This document shows positions 57,251 through 64,000 of a stretch of DNA of 64,000 nucleotides, one piece after another. The notes beneath the pieces were generated by a model, which saw only the letters and a list, made by a program, of their open reading frames with translations, searched no databases and had not been told where the DNA came from. Source of the stretch: Sycobia sp. Sy_11 (Eukaryota; Arthropoda; Insecta; Hymenoptera; Epichrysomallidae). Location: contig JACCIC010000064.1 in assembly GCA_018907035.1 (NCBI GenBank), positions 1,093,501-1,157,500 of the forward strand. Direction: 5' to 3'. The position numbers and the translations under genes were made by a program. Each line of letters begins with the position of its first letter. The first letter of the stretch is position 1.

Positions 57251-58392
57251 TTTCTTCAGATTTCACTCATTTTTATGAAATAGAATAAATAGATTGATGT
57301 AAATAGATTCATAATTAATAAATAGATTAATAATTCTAGAGGGGCAGATTCACCAATTTTTAAATGAAATCAATCAGTACATAAAATAAAGTGCAGGATA
57401 TTGTTTCAGGATTGTCCCATAAGACAAACTTTTTTATTTGACTTCACCCATCCAGAGAGAACATAACTTCGTGTGTATTAATGAATTCGAATTGTGCTTA
57501 GGTAGGAGAAAATTGTGTTCATTCTTTTTTATTAAATTATAGAGAACACCTATTTTAGTCTTTCCCTTTCTATAGATTAACAGCACACTTCCTGGTATAT
57601 TCCATAATTTTATATTCTTATATTGTTAAAATTATCATGGCATCAAACCGACCGAGCACCCTTGCCTCTAAAACATTATCGACTCATGTTGTAGAATGGT
57701 GTTTATACGTTGCCGAAGGGGAGGTCGACGAGTACCTCCATCAGCTGTCCCTGATAACTGACGGCTAGCATTTCGGGAGGCATCGCAGGATAAGTCAGTG
57801 TTTAAAAGAGAATTTGGTTCGACATTTCCTCGCTGAGGAAAAAAAAGAAAAAAAGACCTCGGATGCACTTTCCTTAAGCATAAATCGGTCAAAAAGTACT
57901 TCGTTGAAAAGGTGGTGGCCGAACATGATCCTTCCTGGTTAAACTTGATAGCTGATGAGAAAGAGATGCATCCGTTGGACACTTATTAGATGAGGAAGGT
58001 ATTCAGCGAAACGTGGAGGTCTCTTGTTTGCGCTTGAGGGTGATTGTGTCCAGCCAGACTAACATGGCTGAGCAACCGACCGCAGGAATCCTACTCCACC
58101 TAGATCAGTCTAGTCGTATGACCCCATCATCTTGTGCAATTTCCAACCATTCACCTAGAAGTGTACCTGAATGTACAATGGAGCATATGTATGGTACAAC
58201 TGTATACAAATATGAGTAAGACTTTTCAATTCAAACTGTCTGGGTTCTATTGGTTCGGAAAAATATTTTTATTTTGAAGATTGTAGTACTGTCAAAGTTA
58301 TCTGTGCTAAATTTCACGAAATTATCTTCATTTATCATATAGTTACGCTTGTGTTTTGTAAACAATGAAAAGTTGTCTCTTCGGTTTTTATA
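57251..58392. other. No recognised gene; coding-like stretch at 57640-57990
   Basis: The plus strand from 57638 reads MASNRPSTLASKTLSTHVVE and WCLYVAEGEVDEYLHQLSLI before a TAG, then LVRHFLAEEKKEKKTSDALS; frames shift and stop but composition is protein-like. I do not recognise a family. 58013-58219 is a further 68-codon frame. 58225-58392 probably holds the 5' end of the mariner that follows. Confidence 0.35.
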
Positions 58393-59160
58393 ATGTCTGA
58401 AATTATTCAACAAAAAAGTAGCATTAAATTGCGTGCGCGAAATGAAATATCGGCCGCTGGAATGTGCAGAATCTTTCAAAAGGCCTTTCGTGAGAAGTCA
58501 ATGTCAAGAATAAGTGTTTTTGATTGGCACAAATTGTTCAAAGAAGGTCGAGAACGCGTTGAAGATGAACCAGCTCAAAGACGATCAAGAACATCTACTG
58601 ATGAGCTATAGGTCGACAAAATCAAAGAATTGGTTCTGCAAAATTGTCTATTGACTACTAGAGCGCTTGCTGATATTCTTGGAATTTCAAATGGTTCAAT
58701 AAATACCATTTGGAAAAATATTTTGTGCCTAAAAAGAGTCAAATATCGATTGACGCCCATAACACTCGTTTTTTTGGAAAAACAGCGTCACATGGAGATT
58801 TGTGAAACAATGTTTTCGGACTATCAGGACAAGATGGAACATATAATAGCTGGAGAAAAACTTGGGTCTACGCTTACAATCCAGAAACAAAGCACCACTT
58901 CGGGGACACGGTTTTTGATTCGATTGAAGAAATAAATCGAAAGAGGAACTGATGGCGATTCCGAAATACGGGTATAAAAAATGTTTTGAAAATTTGAAAA
59001 AGCGTTGCCATAGTTCATATTTGTACATAGCAGCACAAAACAGAATAAGTCTGGTCAGCAGTACCATACTAGCCAATGATCCTGCACGGAAGAAGGCGCA
59101 AATACAAGACATGTTCGCATGTCAAGCATGTATCATTCAGAAAGATTCGTCGGTTTGACT
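58393..59160 (+). pseudogene. Mariner transposase relic, another lineage, internally deleted
   Basis: Starts MSEIIQQKSSIKLRARNEIS, then SRISVFDWHKLFKEGRERVE and DEPAQRRSRTSTDEL with a TAG, LVLQNCLLTTRALADILGIS and KRVKYRLTPITL. The first catalytic region is seen one frame over as SWRKTWVYAYNPETKHHF. The core with the second and third Asp is deleted, joining to FDSIEEINRK and IPKYGYKKCFENLKKRCHSS, a typical C terminus. This N terminus resembles the 5278 relic's lineage more than the other mariners here. Confidence 0.78.
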
Positions 59161-59339
59161 GCAATCTCCAGCCAGTCATAATTCTAGGTCTCGCCCAAAT
59201 CTGCGTGTTCGTGGATATGACTGGAAGAGTGGGGCATCCTTCGGGTGCCTCGAGAATTATGCCATCCAGAGGATTGATAAAATTGATAAAACAGAAATCA
59301 TTGGGGAATTCAAAAGGAATATTGGTTTTGTAGTTCGTA

Positions 59340-61800
59340 AATAGGATATTCAATAAGAAAATTACCACCAAAATCTAGATTTGTTCCTGAAACAGATCAA
59401 GGGACGACAGCAGAGTTCGCCGATAACTGATGAAGATCCAACCCTGGCGGTCGCAGAAATATTCAAGAGCAAGGTTGATTTATGGCTAAATATGTTGAAG
59501 AAAAGAGGCCTAACAACCTTCGGTCTAATCAGTACCGCTGTTAGAAAGCGTATGGAGCCGGTCAAGACTATCGAGGAAATGGGTCAGGGAGACTCGGACA
59601 TAAGGAGCGAGTGAACCATTAAGTGAACATAATAAGTATGAATTATATAGCACTTGCCTGCTTTCGATATGTGATCGGTTAGGTCTGCCTCTCCCCGAGA
59701 CAGAGCAATTTGATATGCTGCTGCGCAATCGCGCCCCGAAATCCAGCGGAAGATTTCAAGGAAATCATGTAATACAATTAATCAATTCCTTAAGTTAGCC
59801 AGAGAGACCGAATTTTCCTTTGCCTGTGCAAAATGCTATAACACTCCTTCTTCGCCAGATGAGAAGCTGTTAGTCGAGATTCTGCTGGCGAGAAGTGTCA
59901 CTGGGATGCACGAAGTGGGCAGAAAATTTTATAGACGTAGAAAATAGTAGCCACATACGTGAAAAGGCTTATCTAGTATTTGCGTATGGTGGTTTCTAAA
60001 GTAGAAAACAAAACACGCTGTGTTGAAGTAACAAATAATTCCAGTTTTATTTAACAAAATTACATTCAGAATATAATTAGCTTAATACAACGAGAAAGGT
60101 GAAATATTATAATTATTTTCAAATACTTGAATCAGGAGTGCGCCTGATTTTACCTTCAGTCAGCAGTTGACGGTACCGACGCTGAGAAGAGACTGGCTTG
60201 TTGGGCGTTTTTTGGCGGCCTATCGGAAATTGGAGGTGGAAGGGATAATCCGAAATTTCAATAAAATAAATATTTGTCGCAAACATAGTTTAGAGTTGGC
60301 TAGTGAGTTGGTGAGCGCCCGAACAGTTTATGATAGGGCCCGGATGTTTATGACGCGTAAGCCACTTGAAACTGCAAGGTCTGGGTCGGCTTATACTTGC
60401 AGTATATCTGTACTTAATTGCAGTTCCCCAATTCTTGAAGTTTTTATTTATGAGGGATAAGGGAAAGCCCCGAACAATATACAAAGGCTAACAGATACTA
60501 ATATAAGAAATTTCCCTTATGTCCTTAAGAAACCTGATAAAACAATAAAATTTATATTTAATACCACGACGTTCTGAGAATTTCCGTAAACACCTAGACT
60601 TCAAGTAAATTCAAAAAGAAATATAGTCTTAAGTTCAAAAGCTTAGTGCCCAACCACACACTAGTGGCTAGTCAACCCTAGTGGCGATGGTACGTAAGAG
60701 CGACAAGAAATACAGATTTTGCATCGATTTTCGTAAGTGTATTTAATTTCCTAATCCGATGCATATTCATTGCCTAACACGGATCAGATCCTCAGGAAGC
60801 TACAATAAGTTATATATATTTCAATCTTGAATCAGAATAGTACATACTATTAAATACCACTTCAACCTGAGACTAAACCGATTAGAGTATTTACGACATC
60901 TAGAATAGGATTATTCCAATTCATCAGAATGCTTTTCGATCTGTCGAATGCTGGAGCATGATTTGATCTATAGACTGAATAATCATATCAGGCCTCGAGC
61001 CGAACGTTTTGTCATACCTTAATGATATTATTATTGTGACAGGTATGTACGAAGAATGTTTAGATTGCATACGTCGTGTTCTGGCTCGAGTAAGCGAAGT
61101 TGTACTCGTGATTAATTAAGCAAAAAGCGTCTTTGACATACACAAGTTAAGTATTTAGGCGTTCTCGTTAATCGTCAGGATTTCCGTTCGCATGTCGAAA
61201 AAATTGAACCAGTGATGCGATATACGGGGCAAAAAAACCTGGAGCAACTTAGGCGCGTCCTCGGAATGACAGAAAGGTATACAAAGTCTTTGAAAGATTT
61301 TGCCTAATTCATTATTCCAATTCATTTATGCCGAAACACACACAAGTCTGACTCTCATTGATTGTCAATATGAGTGAACTGCGGGCACACAAACCTCATT
61401 CGATAAGATCGAATTCATAATCGCTTCAGCACCCATCTTGCATCGACCGCTATTTGATCTCCAGTTCACTGTAAAGATAGATGCAAGTGTACTGGCATTT
61501 GCGCAGTTTTGTCACAAGAAGTTTACGGAGAAGAAGAAGTGTTTGAGTTTGCTAGTAGAACGCCATCTCAAGCCCAACTTAACTATTCGGTAACAGAGAA
61601 TGAGTGTTCAGCTTTCGTATGGAGTAGATTGGGATAAATTCTATCCCAACATACACGGATATTATTTCCACATCATTATGAACCGCAGTAGTCTCAAATT
61701 AATTTGTACGATGCAGAACCCAACTGTCAGGCTGGCTCGATGGGCTCCTAGGTTGTAAGCGCAAAGTTTGGATGCAGAAAGTCGAAAAGGACTTATGAGC
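59340..61800 (+). pseudogene. Gypsy-type LTR retrotransposon relic (gag-like region, RT and RNase H)
   Basis: A gag-like part is tentative: LLSICDRLGLPLPETEQFDM and LLRNRAPK at 59650-59750. The RT is clear across frames: MVRKSDKKYRFCIDFRK (60690-60740), VFTTSRIGLFQFIRM (60880-60930), SYLNDIIIVTGMYEE (61010-61050; the YLDD catalytic box reads YLND), QVKYLGVLVNRQDFRSHVEK (61145-61205) and NLEQLRRVLGMTERYTKSLK. RNase H follows: PLFDLQFTVKIDASV (61450), EEEVFEFASRTPSQAQLNYS and VTENECSAFVW (61530-61625), then PTVRLARWAPR. Integrase and LTRs were not found. The 97-codon frame at 60167-60460 between gag-like and RT parts is unrecognised. Confidence 0.75.
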
Positions 61801-61969
61801 ATAAAAGCATCAAAGAAATGATGAGCCAAATGCCCTTAAAAGGACGTCCGAGAGCGTCGATTCGTCCTGTTCTACCGTGATGTCACTCGTGCTCATAATC
61901 AATTAAAAGCAACAATGTATTGATGTATCGAAACAATCTTTATCGATATTTAACTGTTATAAAGAATTT

Positions 61970-62478
61970 TGCTATCGCTAGATTACAATGGATGAAACAT
62001 GTGGCCAACACTATACTCCAGAGTGTAATTGACAGGTCTTCCAAAGCAGGACGCAATAGTTTTCTGGCAAGGTAATGGAAACAATATTTAGGATGCGCGT
62101 AGTATAAGCGTATTTTTGGTGCATTTGAAGTAAGAAATTACGACAAAACGGCTATATTTTAAGAAAAAAAGTGCTATTTCGTTAAGACGAAACATAATAG
62201 CATTAACACATAGGAATGAAAATGATAGCAAAATTGCATGAATTAGGCCATGACATGCTTTCCTATCCACCGTATTTTTAATATCTGACTCCCAGTGACT
62301 TTTTTGTAGACATCAAAACAATACTCGCTGGAAAAGAACTCATCATTGATGAAAAGATTTTAAGGCTAATGAGAAATCCTACTATAAGTACGGTATTGTA
62401 GAATGATATGATCGCTAGAATCTTTGTGTCCGCCTTAAACGCAACTATATTCAATAATAAAAGGCAATTTTAGAAAAA
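61970..62478 (+). pseudogene. Mariner transposase C-terminal relic
   Basis: TMDETCGQHYTPECN-like start (first Asp kept, 61986-62030), LRKKVLFR with a damaged second catalytic region, KMIAKLHELGHDMLSYPPYF, a stop, LTPSDFFVDIKTILAGKELI (third Asp present) and IDEKILRLMRN. Truncated at 62478, where Penelope sequence begins, as for the mariners at 49571 and 55615. Confidence 0.7.
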
Positions 62479-63000
62479 AAGAAGTGTTTTACTATGCTAT
62501 AGTAAAAGTGTTTTACTATACAAAAGGGAGAGTCTTGAAAGTATTCATATTTCAAGGAATTGAAATAATGTGAATTTAATGATAGACGCAAGTAAATTAG
62601 ATAATATTTATCATTCTTTATTAAATTCATTGGTTTTGAGCCTTTAATGTAGAAGGGGGATGGTATATTCAATTTACTTAAATTCTTTAGTGTAGTGGGG
62701 TTAGAAGAATACTAATGTAAAGTTGAGTTTAGTCCCTGATCAGGATCCGTAGCGAGGTCGAAACGATAGACAACCTCAGCCCATTTTCAATTGCGTAAAG
62801 GTGGTGGGGACAGTCAGATTACACTTAATACTAAAGATTTTTTTCAGCTAGTACATTTTTATTTCAGATTAGTCTACGGGGGCGATTTTAAACAAGGACA
62901 GTCTCACTGTCCTAATTTTCAATTAATTATATATTAATATTATTATGTATTAATTTTAATTTATTTAATTGCACTGTAAGGTCCAATAGAAATATTTATT
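62479..63000 (+). repeat. Penelope-like element 3' region and terminal repeat
   Basis: 62530-62830 parallels 56840-57140 (TCTTGAAAGTATTCATATTT, AATGTGAATTTAATGATAGA, TATCATTCTTTATTA), followed by CCTGATCAGGATCCG...GGTCGAAACG near 62735, GGTGGTGGGGACAGTCAGAT, AGTCTACGGGGGCGAT and the palindrome GGACAGTCTCACTGTCC at 62897. GCACTGTAAGGTCCAATAGA lies at 62968. No coding sequence remains. Confidence 0.55.
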
Positions 63001-63210
63001 AGTTTACTAATTTAATTCTACTAACCTACGAACTTTATCCCATCTTTTAATTACCAGTATCCAAAACATTTAGCAAATTTTCTTACCAAGGATTGCAGTT
63101 ATTATATACAACAGAAGCCGTACTTTATTGTAACAAAAAACATAAGCAAGTCCAAATTGGACTACGTTATTGTATCGAATAATTGTGTATTGATAAGTCA
63201 ATTCTTATAT
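63001..63210. other. Spacer, no gene
   Basis: AT-rich, nothing recognised. Confidence 0.5.
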
Positions 63211-64000
63211 CGGGTGCACAAGAAAGTTTCCAGTGTTTGTTAAAAGATAGCGTCATTAATGGATCCCGCGTAGAAATTTAGTAGCTCCTATATCTGTCAG
63301 CAACTTTACAACATTATATTTGTGTATTTCTTTCGGCGTCGTTTAATTTATCAAGAAGAACTTGATGCATCATTAAGCATCACGCAACAAGTTGTTTCCT
63401 TGCGCCTAAAAGTATTGCGACTCATACAAAAGATTGGAAACTGGATGTCGTATGAATTGAACTCGAAATACGTCAAATGACGATTTGGCATGTCCAAAAT
63501 ATCGTTGCAGCTGTATAAAAATAAATTATTTTTGCATCGTATTGTAACAGGCGATGAAAAATCGATTTATGATGATAACCCTAAACACGGAAAATCATAT
63601 ACAAGGCCCAGCGAGTTCGGATAATCGACGCCGGTTCGAAATATTGATGTAAATAAGATCATACTCTGCATATGGTTTGATCAAAGGAGTAATGTATACT
63701 ATGAACTGCTTTCGAGTGGTCAAACCAACAAAGGACCATTGTATCCAACTCAAATTACTCGTTTGAAGCGAATATTATAGGGAAAACGGCCAAAATATAA
63801 ATTGACGATTCGATCCAAAACTATTTGGATAACTGTAGATGGAAAATTCTGTCTCACCCGCCTTATAGTCCAGGCATGGCAATATCGGAACTACCACTTG
63901 ATTTCATCAATGCACAACGCTCTTACGGGAATTCACTTCCGTTCAGCAGAAGAAATTAAATATTGACTCGATGTGTTTTTGCACTCGAAGGAAAAAAAAA
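63211..64000 (+). pseudogene. Mariner relic running off the window end
   Basis: The terminus CGGGTGCACAAGAAAGTTTC at 63211 and the leader TATCTGTCAGCAACTTTACA match the copy at 41611. The N-terminal half of the coding region is deleted (63350). Coding pieces: QEELDASLSITQQVVSLRLK and VLRLIQKIGNWMSYELN, LFLHRIVTGDEKSIYDDNPK (first Asp kept), VNKIILCIWFDQRSNVYYEL, the second catalytic region deleted near 63800, LSHPPYSPGMAISELPL (third Asp lost) and SMHNALTGIHFRSAEEIKY. Continues beyond 64000. Confidence 0.75.

Overview
The window reads as nuclear DNA of an insect, probably a hymenopteran and most likely an ant. It is AT-rich, full of long (AT)n, (CA)n and (CT)n tracts, and carries many mariner lineages with R1-like LINEs, Penelope-like elements, BEL/Pao and Gypsy relics and a piggyBac element. 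The species call is inference; the arthropod call is firm.

The only host gene recognised is on the + strand: three exons of a Discs-large (dlg/DLG1) family MAGUK at 6010-6167, 19243-19483 and 26806-26908. They encode the linker after PDZ3, the SH3 domain and the basic HOOK segment. Splice sites and phases (0/2, 2/0, 0/1) fit together and the frame is open. The PDZ exons must lie left of the window and the guanylate-kinase exons were not found to the right, so nearly all of the 64 kb is intron or flank of this gene. The protein is diverged at several normally conserved SH3 positions, which suggests a fast-evolving paralogue.

Layout. 1-3.1 kb: relics of an ORF pair that in insect genomes accompanies protein-primed DNA polymerase B (Polinton-like), plus a small unidentified ORF. 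3.4-7.4 kb: a GC-rich LTR-like block, a hairpin with a 61-bp duplication, a deleted mariner, dlg exon 1 and an LTR-like block with TATA box and initiator. 7.4-9.9 kb: a foldback-like inverted repeat and a complete mariner with TIRs and TA duplication. 9.9-17.7 kb: a BEL/Pao relic, microsatellites and two LTR-like blocks. 17.8-18.6 kb: an 11-unit, 60-bp minisatellite ending in a Helitron-type 3' terminus. 19.2-26.9 kb: dlg exons 2 and 3 around two mariners, a second copy of the first LTR family and a Penelope tail. 27.3-33.2 kb: LINE and Penelope relics. 33.2-40 kb: mostly AT-rich DNA with one LTR-like block. 40-46 kb: three mariners in a row (the middle one with all three catalytic aspartates and only two stops) and a 3.46-kb piggyBac with TIRs of about 670 bp. 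46-64 kb: mosaics of mariner and Penelope fragments, a solo LTR copy and a Gypsy pol relic.

Nothing works together as a pathway. The biology is a host gene whose introns have absorbed many waves of transposons. The best second-look items are the diverged dlg exons, the coding-like minisatellite, the long-TIR piggyBac and the mariner whose only two lesions are TGA codons at family cysteines. No tRNA, rRNA or CRISPR array was seen.
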